Assembly: GCF_964218355.1 (NCBI RefSeq)
Contig: NZ_CAXPMC010000016.1
Span: 186,001-250,000, forward strand
Length of the DNA: 64,000 bases
Direction: 5' to 3'
Source of the DNA: Ferrovibrio sp964218355
Lineage (GTDB): Bacteria > Pseudomonadota > Alphaproteobacteria > Ferrovibrionales > Ferrovibrionaceae
Below, piece after piece: positions 9,480 through 18,529 of the stretch. The first letter of the stretch is position 1. Each line of letters begins with the position of its first letter. The notes under the pieces are model-generated. The model saw only the letters and a list, made by a program, of their open reading frames with translations. It searched no databases and was not told the origin of the DNA. Both the position numbers and the translations under genes were made by a program.

Positions 9480-10580
9480 TCAGAGCGACATCGTGCCGCG
9501 AATCTGCGACTGGTAGACCGCTTCCGAAATGCCGGCCCACTTGTCGTGGTTGGCCTTGAACTTCATGAAGCTGTCGTGGACTTTCTTCACCGCGGCATCC
9601 TTGCCGGCGGCGTCGGACAGCACCTGCTCGGTCACGTCCTTCAGCTTGGCCACCACCTGCGGCGGCAACGGCTGGGCGATGACGCCGTGGTTCTTGACCA
9701 GATCGTCCAGCGCCTCGGCATTAGTCGCCTCGCACCAGGTGTGACTGAGCACGTTGCAAGCCGCGGCCGCGGCGCGCACGATCGCCTGCAGGTCGTCCGG
9801 CAGCGAGGCCCAGGCCTTGGCATTGACAATCAGCTCGGTGACATTCGACGGTTCGTGCCAGCCGGTGGTGTAGTAGTATTTCGCTGCCTTCTGCAGGCCG
9901 AGGCGGCGATCCTGGTAGGGACCGACAAACTCGGCGGCATCGATCACGCCACGCTCCAGCGCCGGGAAGATTTCGCCGCCGGGCAGCAGCTTCACGTCCA
10001 CGCCGAGCTGGGCATAGACCTTGCCGGCAAGACCCGGAATGCGCATTTTCAGGCCCTTGTAATCGTCAAGGCCGGTAATCGGCTTGCGGTACCAGCCGGT
10101 CATCTGCACGCCGGTATTGCCCATCGGCATAGGCACCAGATCGAAGGGTTTGTACAGCTCTTCCCACAGCTGCATACCGCCGCCGTGATACAGCCAGGCA
10201 TTCATGCCCTGGAAATTCAGACCAAAGGGCACGGTGGTGAAATACTGTGCCGCAAAGCTCTTGCCCGCCCAGAAATAGGCATTGGCGGCATTCATCTCGA
10301 CCGTGCCTTTGGATACGGCGTCGAAACCTTCCAGCGCCGGGATCAGTTCGCCGGCGGCGAAATGCTGGATCTGCAGACGACCACCCGACATCGACTTGAC
10401 CATGGCGCAGAAATCCATCGGGCTGCCCGGGCCGGTCACATAGAAGGGCGAGCCCGGCCCATAGGCGTTGGTCATCTTCCACTGGAAGGTCTTCGACTGC
10501 GCGGTGGCGACACTCGGCGCGGCAAACGCAGCGGCAGCGCCGCCGGCCAGCCCCGCCTTCACAAAGGTGCGGCGTTTCAT
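9480..10580 (-). CDS. TRAP substrate-binding protein, TakP-like (2-oxoacid type)
   Basis: About 366 residues. The start at 10580 has a GGAG site about 8 bases upstream and gives a twin-arginine type leader (MKRRTFVKAG, then an Ala-rich stretch ending ATAQS), so the protein is exported, probably folded, to the periplasm. The body, including GNTGVQMTGWYRKPI, LPGGEIFPALERGVIDA and EFVGPYQDRRLGLQ, matches the DctP subfamily typified by the 2-oxoacid binder TakP and the so-called mannitol/chloroaromatic group. The conserved Arg in the RIPG segment is expected to hold the ligand carboxylate. Ligand by inference: a small 2-oxo or hydroxy acid. It is first gene of the dctPQM unit; a candidate operator lies at 10643-10659. 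Confidence 0.9.
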   Translation of the reverse strand: MKRRTFVKAGLAGGAAAAFAAPSVATAQSKTFQWKMTNAYGPGSPFYVTGPGSPMDFCAMVKSMSGGRLQIQHFAAGELIPALEGFDAVSKGTVEMNAANAYFWAGKSFAAQYFTTVPFGLNFQGMNAWLYHGGGMQLWEELYKPFDLVPMPMGNTGVQMTGWYRKPITGLDDYKGLKMRIPGLAGKVYAQLGVDVKLLPGGEIFPALERGVIDAAEFVGPYQDRRLGLQKAAKYYYTTGWHEPSNVTELIVNAKAWASLPDDLQAIVRAAAAACNVLSHTWCEATNAEALDDLVKNHGVIAQPLPPQVVAKLKDVTEQVLSDAAGKDAAVKKVHDSFMKFKANHDKWAGISEAVYQSQIRGTMSL

Positions 10581-10642
10581 GGATCTTGCTCCGTTGGTTG
10601 CGGGTTCATTGGCCCAGAATGGCTGGAGAGGCATCCAGTCCG

Positions 10643-10659
10643 TTGCATCGTGTATGCAA
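10643..10659. promoter_or_regulatory. Inverted repeat upstream of the TRAP operon
   Basis: TTGCAT and ATGCAA form perfect 6-base arms around a 5-base spacer, 63 bases upstream of the dctP start, in the divergent gap shared with the MFS gene. Read on the minus strand it begins TTGCATACA, the same nine bases as in the candidate GntR site at 35404-35414. It is a plausible operator; the binding protein is not known. Confidence 0.4.
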
Positions 10660-10907
10660 TCGATATGCCAGCGATATCGGCTCACTGCTGAATTGGTACA
10701 GCCTTGTTTGAAAAGTCAGCTGCGCGTTGCCGCGGACCAATCACCATCGGCTCTGGGACAGATAGGGATCGCATTGCCAATTATATTGGCAGTGCGGGCG
10801 GGCCATGCGACCCAGGCACTCCGTATCAGACAGCAAGATGCGTATATCCGGTCGGGCTTGCAGTGCGGCAGAACGCAGGTCGCTTTCCCCTGTCTGCCGA
10901 TGCCATC

Positions 10908-12146
10908 ATGTCTGAAACCATCCTCACTGCCCCCGCCCGCGACCTGCCGCCCGCTTTCCACCGTCTGGCCTGGTCCAATCTGGCCGCCCAGTCGGCCGAG
11001 CAGGTGGCACTGGCCGCCGCGCCGATCGTGGCCGTACTGGCCATGGGGGCCGGCGCCGGCGAGACCGGCCTGCTGCAAACCGCGCAGACCCTGCCCTTCC
11101 TGCTGCTGGCGATCCCGGCTGGCCTGCTGGCCGACCGCTGGTCGCGCCGGCTGCTGATGACTCTGGCCGAGGGGCTGCGTGCCCTGTCTCTGCTCGGCAT
11201 CCTCGCCTGCGCCGCCACCGGCCTGCTCAGCCTGCCGCTGCTGGCGCTGTTCGGCTTTGCCGGTGCCGCCGGAACAGTCGCCTACAGCGTGGCTGCGCCC
11301 GCCCTGGTTCCGGCACTGGTGCCACGCGCCCTGCTTGGCCTTGCCAATGGCCGTATCGAGCTCGCCCGCACGGCGGCTTTTGCCGGTGGCCCTGCCCTGG
11401 CCGGCCTGCTGGTCGGCTGGACCGGTGCCACCCCGGCCTTTGCCGTCGCCGTGCTGCTGTCGACGGCGGCAGCCCTGCTGCTGAGGGGACTGCACGAGCC
11501 CGCCCGGATACCGGCACCGGCGCGACACCCCTTACGCGACCTGCGGGATGGCACGACCTTCACACTGGGCCATCCCCTGCTGCTGCCGATGCTGCTGACG
11601 CAAATGGTGTTCAATACCGCATTCTTCATCCTGATGGCCGTCTTCGTGCCCTATGCCGTGCAGCGGCTGGGCCTTGATGCCGGCGAAACCGGCTTCACAC
11701 TCGCTTTCTACGGAGCTGGCATGCTGGCCGGCGCGCTGCTGGCACCGCGGATCATGCGTTGTCTGCGCTTCGGTATCGTCGTTGCAATCGGCCCGGTGGC
11801 AGGCTTCATCGCCGCGATGGTCATGGTCTCGACGCTTTGGCTGCCGCATCCGGCACTGGCCTGCCTCGCCTTCCTGCTGATCGGTGCCGGACCGATCCTG
11901 TGGACGATCAGCACCACGACATTGCGGCAGGCCGTCACCCCGGCCGCGATGCTGGGCCGTGTCTCGGCTCTGTTCACCATGGCACAGGGTTGCCGCCCCG
12001 TCGGCGCCGGCATCGGTGCCGCCGTCAGCCTCCTGTGGAGCATGGAAGCCTGTCTCGTGGCCGCCGCGACCGCCTTCGCCTTGCAGGCAATGATCCTGCT
12101 GGCCTCGCCGGTGCCGCGGCTGTCCGCCCTGCCTAGCGACACATGA
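10908..12146 (+). CDS. MFS transporter, DHA3/EntS-like
   Basis: A 412-residue major facilitator protein with about 12 hydrophobic helices. The ATG at 10908 is chosen because MSETILTAPARDLPPAFHRL leads straight into helix 1, whereas upstream in-frame codons encode a Cys/Arg-rich tail not seen in the family. The loop 2-3 motif appears as AGLLADRWSRR. It resembles the MFS_3 group that includes the enterobactin exporter EntS and macrolide pumps; no siderophore genes are nearby, so the substrate is open. It is divergent from dctP and its last 14 bases overlap the end of the convergent GNAT gene. Confidence 0.85.
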   Translation: MSETILTAPARDLPPAFHRLAWSNLAAQSAEQVALAAAPIVAVLAMGAGAGETGLLQTAQTLPFLLLAIPAGLLADRWSRRLLMTLAEGLRALSLLGILACAATGLLSLPLLALFGFAGAAGTVAYSVAAPALVPALVPRALLGLANGRIELARTAAFAGGPALAGLLVGWTGATPAFAVAVLLSTAAALLLRGLHEPARIPAPARHPLRDLRDGTTFTLGHPLLLPMLLTQMVFNTAFFILMAVFVPYAVQRLGLDAGETGFTLAFYGAGMLAGALLAPRIMRCLRFGIVVAIGPVAGFIAAMVMVSTLWLPHPALACLAFLLIGAGPILWTISTTTLRQAVTPAAMLGRVSALFTMAQGCRPVGAGIGAAVSLLWSMEACLVAAATAFALQAMILLASPVPRLSALPSDT

Positions 12147-12624
12147 ACAGGACAGGCAGGGCTTCGGTGCCGGCAGGCATCACGCCCGGTTCCACGGCGC
12201 GGTAGCCCAGCGTTTCATACAACGGCACGGCGTTGATGTTGGCCCGCACGAACAGGTGCGGCAGGCCAGCGGACCCCGCCCGCGTCTCGGCTGCGCGCAC
12301 CATAGCCGTGGCCAGGCCGCGGCGGGAATATGCCGGATGCACGAAAACCTTGCGGATACGCGCCGTGTCCGGCCGGTCGGACATTGCCAGCCAGCCGGCC
12401 GTGGCGACCAGCAGGCCTGCACCATCGCGGGCCAGCAGCAGGTTGCTGCCTGCCAGGTCCTCAACATAGGCGGGAGATGCGACCAGCGCATCATGGGCGG
12501 CGATCTGCGCCGGTGTGTGATGGCCGGCGGCCAGTGCACGGAATGCCTGCCGATGCAGGGCCCGCACAGCCTCGACATCGGCCGGACCGTAATCATGAAG
12601 TGAGAAACCCGCAGGCAGAAGCAT
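12133..12624 (-). CDS. GNAT family N-acetyltransferase
   Basis: A 163-residue single-domain GNAT protein. The acetyl-CoA binding motif A is visible as IRKVFVHPAYSRRGLATAM (the Q/RxxGxG/A signature as RRGLA), followed by LFVRANINAVPLYETLGY typical of the C-terminal strand-helix. It would transfer an acetyl group to an amine, but the acceptor is not predictable. It is a single-gene unit, convergent with the MFS gene and divergent from the pseudouridine synthase. Confidence 0.85.
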   Translation of the reverse strand: MLLPAGFSLHDYGPADVEAVRALHRQAFRALAAGHHTPAQIAAHDALVASPAYVEDLAGSNLLLARDGAGLLVATAGWLAMSDRPDTARIRKVFVHPAYSRRGLATAMVRAAETRAGSAGLPHLFVRANINAVPLYETLGYRAVEPGVMPAGTEALPVLFMCR

Positions 12625-12756
12625 GACGGAACCCTAGGGAATGCCGGGCCGGGCCGGCAAGCGACCAGAGGACTGGCAGCCTTCTTATAGCTGGACCGCT
12701 GCCGGAAACATGCAGACGGCTTGACGGCTGCCGCCGTCCGGTCCATGCCATGCCCC

Positions 12757-13515
12757 ATGGCCACCGCCTCCCTGACCGCCGCTGACCTGGAAGCCCGCCT
12801 GCTGTATCGCGATGGGCTGATGCTGATTCTCGACAAGCCCGCCGGCCTGCCCGTACATGCCGGGCCCGGCGGCGGAGAGAATCTTGAGCGCTATTTTCAG
12901 CATCTGCGCTTCGGCCTGCCGAAACCGCCGGCACTGGCGCACCGGCTGGACCGCGACACCTCGGGCTGCCTGGTGCTTGGCCGTCATCCGAAAGCGCTGC
13001 GCCGCCTGGGCAAACTGTTCCAGGAAGGCCGCGTCGGCAAAGTCTACTGGGCCATTGCACGCGGCCAGCCGGCCGCTCCGGAAGGGCGGGTCGACCTGCC
13101 GCTGAAGAAACTGTCCACCAAGGCTGGCGGCTGGCGCATGGTGACCGCCGAGGACGGCCAGCAGGCGGCAACCGGCTATCGCGTCCTCGGTCAGGGCGGC
13201 GGGCTGAGCTGGATCGAATGCCGGCCGCAGACCGGGCGCACACACCAGATCCGCGTGCATCTCGCCGCGCTGGGCTGCCCTCTGCTGGGCGACCACCAGT
13301 ATGGTGATGCCGCAGCCGACCGCGACCTGCCGCTGCACCTGCACAGCCGCAGCATCACGCTGCCGATCTATCCGAAGCGAGATCCCATCACTGTCATGGC
13401 TGCCCCGCCGCCCCACATGCAGGCCGCGCTGGCGCAATGCGGCTGGTCAGCTCTTCAGGATGAAGCGGATCGCCAGACCGGCCAGACCGACGGCAAGAAC
13501 CCCGGCAGCCCATAG
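12757..13515 (+). CDS. RluA-family RNA pseudouridine synthase
   Basis: About 252 residues. The catalytic block HRLDRDTSGCLVLGR contains the invariant Asp of RluA/RsuA enzymes, and RPQTGRTHQIRVHLA is the second family signature. It lacks an N-terminal S4 domain. It would isomerise uridines in rRNA or tRNA in the cytoplasm; the target base cannot be assigned. ATG 12757 is preferred; a TTG at 12721 and ATG at 12745 are in frame. The last 23 codons (about 13447-13515) are polar, poorly conserved in character, and lie antisense to the DUF2474 gene. Confidence 0.88.
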   Translation: MATASLTAADLEARLLYRDGLMLILDKPAGLPVHAGPGGGENLERYFQHLRFGLPKPPALAHRLDRDTSGCLVLGRHPKALRRLGKLFQEGRVGKVYWAIARGQPAAPEGRVDLPLKKLSTKAGGWRMVTAEDGQQAATGYRVLGQGGGLSWIECRPQTGRTHQIRVHLAALGCPLLGDHQYGDAAADRDLPLHLHSRSITLPIYPKRDPITVMAAPPPHMQAALAQCGWSALQDEADRQTGQTDGKNPGSP

Positions 13516-13575
13516 CACGGCGAACCACAGCAGCCGTCGCCACAACGGCCGGCGCTGTTCAGTGGTAGCCGGCAT
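13447..13575 (-). CDS. DUF2474 small subunit of bd-type oxidase (42 aa)
   Basis: A short reading frame whose ATG at 13575 overlaps the last six codons of cydB. The product has a basic start (MPATTEQRRPLWRRLLW), one hydrophobic helix (FAVLWAAGVLAVGLAGLAI) and ends RFILKS. This is the form of DUF2474, a single-span protein found directly after cyanide-insensitive-type cydB genes and thought to play a role like CydX. Its last 69 bases are antisense to the tail of the pseudouridine synthase. The size, position and sequence pattern agree well. Confidence 0.85.
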   Translation of the reverse strand: MPATTEQRRPLWRRLLWFAVLWAAGVLAVGLAGLAIRFILKS

Positions 13576-14566
13576 GGTCGTCCACCTTGCCGCGGAAGAC
13601 CCGGTAGGCATAGGCCGTGTAGGCCAGGATCACCGGCAGCAGGATGGCGGCGCCGACCAGAAGGAAACCGAGACTGGCGTCCGGCGCTGCCGCCTCGCGG
13701 ATGGTGATGGAGGGCGGCACCATCAGCGGCCAGAAGCTGATCCCGAGACCGGCATAGGACAGCACGAACAGGGCCAGCGTCGCAAAAAACGGCTGTGCCT
13801 CGCGGTGACGGCGATGCAGGCCGTTCCACAGCAGCCAGGCAGCCGCCAACACCAGCACCGGCATAGGCGCAGTGAGAATCAGGTTCGGCCAACCGAACCA
13901 GCGATCGAGGAAGCGGGCATTCAGCAGCGGTGTCCACAGGCTGACAATGCCGATCATCGCCACCAGCAGCACCGCCAACCGCCGCGCCAGCAGATAGCAG
14001 CGGTCCTGGACGGCGCCATCGGTCTTGATGATCAGCCAGGTCGCGCCCAGCAGGGCATAACCGACCACCAGGGCCACGCCGGTCAGCAGGCTGAACGGCG
14101 TCAGCCAGTCCCACCAGCCCCCGGCATAGGCGCGACCTTCCACATGGATGCCCTGCACGAGGCCTCCCAGCGCAATACCCTGCATCAGTGCCGCCAGCAG
14201 CGAACCCAGGGCGAAGCTGTAGTCCCAGACACGCTTCCAGCGCCGGGTGCGCCAGCGGAATTCGAAGGCGACTCCACGAAAGACGAGGCCGAGCAGCATG
14301 GCGGTCAGCGGCGCATAGAGCGCCGGCAGCACAATCGCGTAAGCCAGTGGAAAGGCCGCTAGCAGGCCACCGCCGCCCAGCACCAGCCAGGTCTCGTTGC
14401 CGTCCCAGACCGGGGCCACCGAATTCATCAGCCGGTCGCGTTGGCGTTCCTCGCGGAACAGCGGAAAGAGAATGCCGATGCCAAGGTCGAAACCATCCAG
14501 CACCACATAGGCCAGCACCGCGAAGGCGATCAGGCCGGCCCAGATCAACGGCAGGTCGATGGTCAT
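13559..14566 (-). CDS. cydB: Cytochrome bd-type ubiquinol oxidase subunit II
   Basis: A 335-residue integral membrane protein with about eight helices. The N-terminus MTIDLPLIWAGLIAFAVLAYVVLDGFDLGIG and the following APVWDGNETWLVLGGGGLLAAFP are diagnostic for CydB/CioB. It partners CydA in a quinol oxidase that reduces oxygen to water without pumping protons. Its ATG overlaps the cydA stop by four bases (14563-14566), indicating translational coupling, and it overlaps the DUF2474 gene downstream. Confidence 0.95.
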   Translation of the reverse strand: MTIDLPLIWAGLIAFAVLAYVVLDGFDLGIGILFPLFREERQRDRLMNSVAPVWDGNETWLVLGGGGLLAAFPLAYAIVLPALYAPLTAMLLGLVFRGVAFEFRWRTRRWKRVWDYSFALGSLLAALMQGIALGGLVQGIHVEGRAYAGGWWDWLTPFSLLTGVALVVGYALLGATWLIIKTDGAVQDRCYLLARRLAVLLVAMIGIVSLWTPLLNARFLDRWFGWPNLILTAPMPVLVLAAAWLLWNGLHRRHREAQPFFATLALFVLSYAGLGISFWPLMVPPSITIREAAAPDASLGFLLVGAAILLPVILAYTAYAYRVFRGKVDDHAGYH

Positions 14567-15969
14567 GGTTTCTCCTCTGCCAGCAGATCAACCACTGGTG
14601 CCCCGCTGGTGCTGCGCAAGGGCGCTTCCGGCAGTGGCGGTTCCGCCACCTCGATACCCGGCGGCCGCCCCATCAGGCGGAACAGGTAGAAAATGCCGGC
14701 CCCGAAAACGAGAAAGTAAACCACCACGAAGGCCAGAAGCGAAGTGGCCACGCCGGGCAGGCCGATGGGCGACACGGAGTCAGCGGTGCGCAGCAGGCCA
14801 TAGATCGTCCAGGGCTGGCGGCCGACTTCTGTGGTCACCCAGCCGGCCAGCACGGCAATGAAGCCGCTCGGCCCCATCATCACGGCAGCCCGGTGCAGCC
14901 ACGGCGCCTCGTAGAGCCGCCCGCGCCAGCGCCACAGCAGGGAGATGCCGCCCATCAGCGCCATCAGCAGGCCAAGCCCGACCATGATACGGAAGCTCCA
15001 GAACACCACGGCGGCATTCGGCCAGTCCTCGCGCGGAAAAGCCTTCAGGCCGGCGACATGGCCATCCCAGTCGTGGGTCAGGATCAGGCTGCCGAGTTTC
15101 GGGATTTCGACCGCATATTTCGTCTCGGCCGCGTCGTTGTCGGGCAGGCCAAACAAGATCAGCGGCGCGCCATTATGGCTGTCGTAGTGACCCTCCATGG
15201 CAGCGACCTTGGCAGGCTGATGCTTCAGCGTGTTCAGGCCGTGCAGGTCACCGGCAAAAATCTGCACCGGGGCAACGATGGCCGCCATCCACATCGCCAT
15301 CGAGAACATCATCCGGGCGGCGACATTGCCGCGATCCTTCAGCAGATGCCAGGCGCCAACTGCGCCAACCACGAAGGCGGTGGTCAGGTAGGCAGCGAGC
15401 ACCATATGTACCAGCCGGTAGGGGAAGGACGGATTGAAGATCACTGCCAGCCAGTCTTCCGGCACGAACTGACCGTTCGGGGCCAGCACATGGCCGGCCG
15501 GGGTCTGCATCCAGCTGTTGACCGCGAGGATCCAGAAGGCCGAGAGAAAAGTGCCGAACGCCACCATCAGGGTGGCGAAGAAATGCAGGCCACGGCCGAC
15601 CCGGTTCATCCCGAACAGCATCACCCCCAGGAAACCGGCCTCGAGAAAAAAGGCTGACAGGACCTCATAGCCCATCAGCGGACCGATCACCGGGCCGGCC
15701 CTGTCAGAGAAGACCGACCAGTTGGTGCCGAACTGGTAACTCATCACGATGCCCGACACGACACCCATACCGAAGGTAACGGCAAAGATAGTCTGCCAGA
15801 AGCGGAAGATGCGGATGAAGACATCCCGCTTCGTCCACAGCCACAGACCCTCCAGCACGGCGAGATAGCTGGCCAGCCCGATGGTGAAGGCCGGGAAGAT
15901 GATATGGAACGAGACCGTGAAAGCGAATTGCAACCGGGCGAGAAACAGGGGATCGAACAGCGGGTGCAT
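14563..15969 (-). CDS. cydA: Cytochrome bd-type ubiquinol oxidase subunit I (short Q-loop, CIO type)
   Basis: About 468 residues with nine or so membrane helices, the haem-bearing subunit. The start at 15969 (MHPLFDPLFLARLQFAF) has a GGAG site about 8 bases upstream; the upstream extension to 16053 is rejected. His22 in the first helix is the likely high-spin haem ligand, and GRQPWTIYGLLRT is the conserved quinol-side block. The Q loop between KHQPAK and the next helix is short, as in cyanide-insensitive oxidases, not the long E. coli form. It is the first gene of cydA-cydB-DUF2474 and is divergent from the MFS gene at 16193. No cydCD assembly genes are in the window. Confidence 0.95.
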   Translation of the reverse strand: MHPLFDPLFLARLQFAFTVSFHIIFPAFTIGLASYLAVLEGLWLWTKRDVFIRIFRFWQTIFAVTFGMGVVSGIVMSYQFGTNWSVFSDRAGPVIGPLMGYEVLSAFFLEAGFLGVMLFGMNRVGRGLHFFATLMVAFGTFLSAFWILAVNSWMQTPAGHVLAPNGQFVPEDWLAVIFNPSFPYRLVHMVLAAYLTTAFVVGAVGAWHLLKDRGNVAARMMFSMAMWMAAIVAPVQIFAGDLHGLNTLKHQPAKVAAMEGHYDSHNGAPLILFGLPDNDAAETKYAVEIPKLGSLILTHDWDGHVAGLKAFPREDWPNAAVVFWSFRIMVGLGLLMALMGGISLLWRWRGRLYEAPWLHRAAVMMGPSGFIAVLAGWVTTEVGRQPWTIYGLLRTADSVSPIGLPGVATSLLAFVVVYFLVFGAGIFYLFRLMGRPPGIEVAEPPLPEAPLRSTSGAPVVDLLAEEKP

Positions 15970-16192
15970 CGGGAACTCCGTTGCTAGCCTCATCCGCCAG
16001 CGACTTCCACGCGCGGACGATGTATAACATGCAGCGATGACGATGCGGATCAAGGCAGATACGGCGGGCGGATTGCCGCACTGCGGCCGCCGGTCGCACT
16101 CCCCGGGGGCGAATGCCTCCCCTGCAGGATTTGCAACGGTCTGGAAACCACTTGCGGGCTAGGATCAGGCTTCCGCCGCTTGTGCCTCTGTC

Positions 16193-17638
16193 ATGCTGAT
16201 CCCCCTTATCGTCGCCTGCGCGCTGTTCATGGAAAACCTCGACAGCAGCGTGCTGGCCACCGCGCTGCCGAGCATTGCCGCCTCGTTGGGCGAAAGCCCG
16301 CTGCGGCTCAATCTTGCCATTACCTCTTACCTGTTCAGTCTGGCCGTTTTCATTCCGGTCAGCGGCTGGGTCGCCGACCGTTTCGGTGCCCGCACCGTCT
16401 TTCGGGCCGCCATCGCCGTCTTCACCATCGGCTCCCTGCTCTGCGGCCTGGCCGACAGCTTCTGGACTCTCGTCGGTGCCCGTATCCTGCAGGGCCTCGG
16501 CGGTGCCATGATGGTGCCGGTCGGCCGTCTGGTGATGCTGAAATCGGTTCCCAAATCCGAACTGGTGCGCGCTATTGCCTGGCTGACCGTGCCCGCCCTG
16601 ATCGGTCCGGTGATCGGCCCGCCGCTCGGTGGCTTCCTGACCACCTATCTGTCCTGGCGCTGGATCTTCTGGATTAACCTGCCGATCGGCCTGCTCGGCA
16701 TGATTCTGGTCACGCTGTATATCCCGAATATCCGCGAGGATGACGTGCCGCCGCTGGATATGCGCGGCTTCCTGCTGTCGGCCTTCGGCCTGACCGGTCT
16801 GGTGTTCGGCTTCGAGACCATCGGCCGCGGCCTGCTGCCCGGGTCCGCCGTCGCCGGCCTGCTGGTCATGGGCGCGATCGGCACCGGCCTCTATATCCGT
16901 CACGCCCTGCGGCATCCGCATCCGGTGCTCGACCTGCGGCTGCTGAAAGTGCCGACTTTCCGGGCCGGCATCGTCGGTGGCTTCCTGTTCCGTATCGGTG
17001 TCGGTGCCCTGCCCTTCCTGCTGCCGATGATGCTGCAGCTCGGCTTCGGGCTCAGCGCCTTCGAATCCGGCATGATCACCTTCGTCTCGGCCGCCGGAGC
17101 CCTGACCATGAAGATGGCGGCCGGTCCGATCCTGCGCCGTTTCGGTTTCCGCACCGTGCTGATCGGCAATGCCGTTCTCAGCGGCGGCTTCATCGCCATC
17201 TGCGGCCTGTTCCGGCCAGACACGGCGCATGCACTGATTCTCGGCCTGCTGCTGATGGGCGGTTTCTTCCGTTCGCTGCAATTCACCAGCATCAACACGC
17301 TGACCATTTCGGATATCGAGACCGGCCGCATGAGCCGCGCCACCAGTTTCACCAGCATGATGCAGCAGCTGTCGCTGTCCACCGGGGTCGGCCTCGGCGC
17401 ACTGGTTCTGCACGCCACGGTCAGCGCTGCCGACGGAACCGGGCAGATCGGGGCCGGTGATTTCAGTCCGGCCTTCTTCACTGTCGGCTTCGTCGCAATG
17501 TTTGCAGCGCTGGCCTTCATCCACCTGCCCTCGAATGCCGGCGCCGAGGTCAGCGGCCATCGCCTGTTCGCCCCGACCCAGAGGCTGAGCCAGGGAACAC
17601 CGCCGCCGGAGCCGGCCGCCACGGAGCGACCGCAATGA
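16193..17638 (+). CDS. MFS transporter, DHA2 (14-helix) drug-exporter type
   Basis: A 481-residue major facilitator protein. It has MENLDSSVLATALPSIA in helix 1 (the DHA2 motif D1 pattern), WVADRFGARTVF for the loop 2-3 motif and GPVIGPPLGGFL for antiporter motif C in helix 5. These place it with proton-driven EmrB/QacA-like exporters. No membrane-fusion partner is next to it. The stop overlaps the ATG of the following membrane protein by four bases. Substrate unknown. Confidence 0.88.
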   Translation: MLIPLIVACALFMENLDSSVLATALPSIAASLGESPLRLNLAITSYLFSLAVFIPVSGWVADRFGARTVFRAAIAVFTIGSLLCGLADSFWTLVGARILQGLGGAMMVPVGRLVMLKSVPKSELVRAIAWLTVPALIGPVIGPPLGGFLTTYLSWRWIFWINLPIGLLGMILVTLYIPNIREDDVPPLDMRGFLLSAFGLTGLVFGFETIGRGLLPGSAVAGLLVMGAIGTGLYIRHALRHPHPVLDLRLLKVPTFRAGIVGGFLFRIGVGALPFLLPMMLQLGFGLSAFESGMITFVSAAGALTMKMAAGPILRRFGFRTVLIGNAVLSGGFIAICGLFRPDTAHALILGLLLMGGFFRSLQFTSINTLTISDIETGRMSRATSFTSMMQQLSLSTGVGLGALVLHATVSAADGTGQIGAGDFSPAFFTVGFVAMFAALAFIHLPSNAGAEVSGHRLFAPTQRLSQGTPPPEPAATERPQ

Positions 17639-18456
17639 CCGGCGACGATCTCGTCTGGCTGGCCATCCCGGCCCGCGGCATCGCCACCGCCCTGTTCGTC
17701 GGCGGGGTCATCTGGCTGATGGAGCGCGCTTCGCCCTTCATCGGCGGCATCGTACTGGCCCTGCCGATCGTCACGGCGCCCGCCTACCTGTTCCTGCTGG
17801 TGCATGACGGACCGGCCTTTGCCAGCCACGCCGCGCTCGGCAGTCTCGCCACCATCGGCGCCGTGCAGCTGTTTCTCGCAGTCGTCATCGCCCTGCTGGC
17901 CAGATTGCCGATGACATTTGCCCTGCCGGCCGCCCTGGCAACCTGGACCATCGCGGCAGCTGGCATCCGCCTGCTGCCCGCCGCCTTGCCGGTCTCGCTC
18001 GCCGTCTTTGCCACGGCCGCCCTGCTGGCATGGACCGCCGGGCGCCGGGTGCCCCTGACCGCGCCGGCCGCGCGCGGTCGCTCGCCGGTCTATGAAGTGG
18101 CGCTGCGCGGCGCTGCCGCCGGACTGCTGGTGGCCTTCATCAGCGGCACGGCCGACCTGCTGGGCCCGCGCATTGCCGGCATCCTTGCCTCCTTCCCGGT
18201 CGCCCTGCTGGTGGTCTGCTTGTTCATGCCGCGCCGACTGGAAACGGCGGGCATGCGGGCGGCCCTGCGTGCCACGCAATACGGCCTGCTGAGCCATGTG
18301 CCTTTCTTTCTCAGTCTGATCCTGCTGCCCGGCCGACTGGGCGGTGTGGCGGGCTTCGTGATCGGCATCGCCGGTTCGCTGGCCGTGGCCCTGCTGCTGG
18401 CCATGCTGCGACGGCTGATCCTGCGTCGGCAGGCGGTAAAACCGCAGCCGGCCTGA
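17635..18456 (+). CDS. Uncharacterised multi-span membrane protein
   Basis: A 273-residue Ala/Leu-rich protein with about eight hydrophobic helices and almost no soluble part. Two halves look related: IGGIVLALPIVTAPAYLFLL near residue 36 and IAGILASFPVALLVVCLF near residue 178 could be a duplicated helix hairpin. It is translationally coupled to the DHA2 exporter through a 4-base overlap, so it may assist or accompany that transporter. I do not recognise a family with certainty. Confidence 0.75.
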   Translation: MTGDDLVWLAIPARGIATALFVGGVIWLMERASPFIGGIVLALPIVTAPAYLFLLVHDGPAFASHAALGSLATIGAVQLFLAVVIALLARLPMTFALPAALATWTIAAAGIRLLPAALPVSLAVFATAALLAWTAGRRVPLTAPAARGRSPVYEVALRGAAAGLLVAFISGTADLLGPRIAGILASFPVALLVVCLFMPRRLETAGMRAALRATQYGLLSHVPFFLSLILLPGRLGGVAGFVIGIAGSLAVALLLAMLRRLILRRQAVKPQPA

Positions 18457-18529
18457 GGGATAAGGCGGCTTCCGGGCCGACCGGCCGCGTGCTACACCCT
18501 GCCGGCAAAGATAACAAAGACCATTCGCC

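Noticed and set aside
15704..17635. A 643-codon minus-strand frame opposite the DHA2 exporter
   Set aside because: Gln/Gly/Ala-rich shadow of the helical MFS gene; it also crosses into cydA out of frame.
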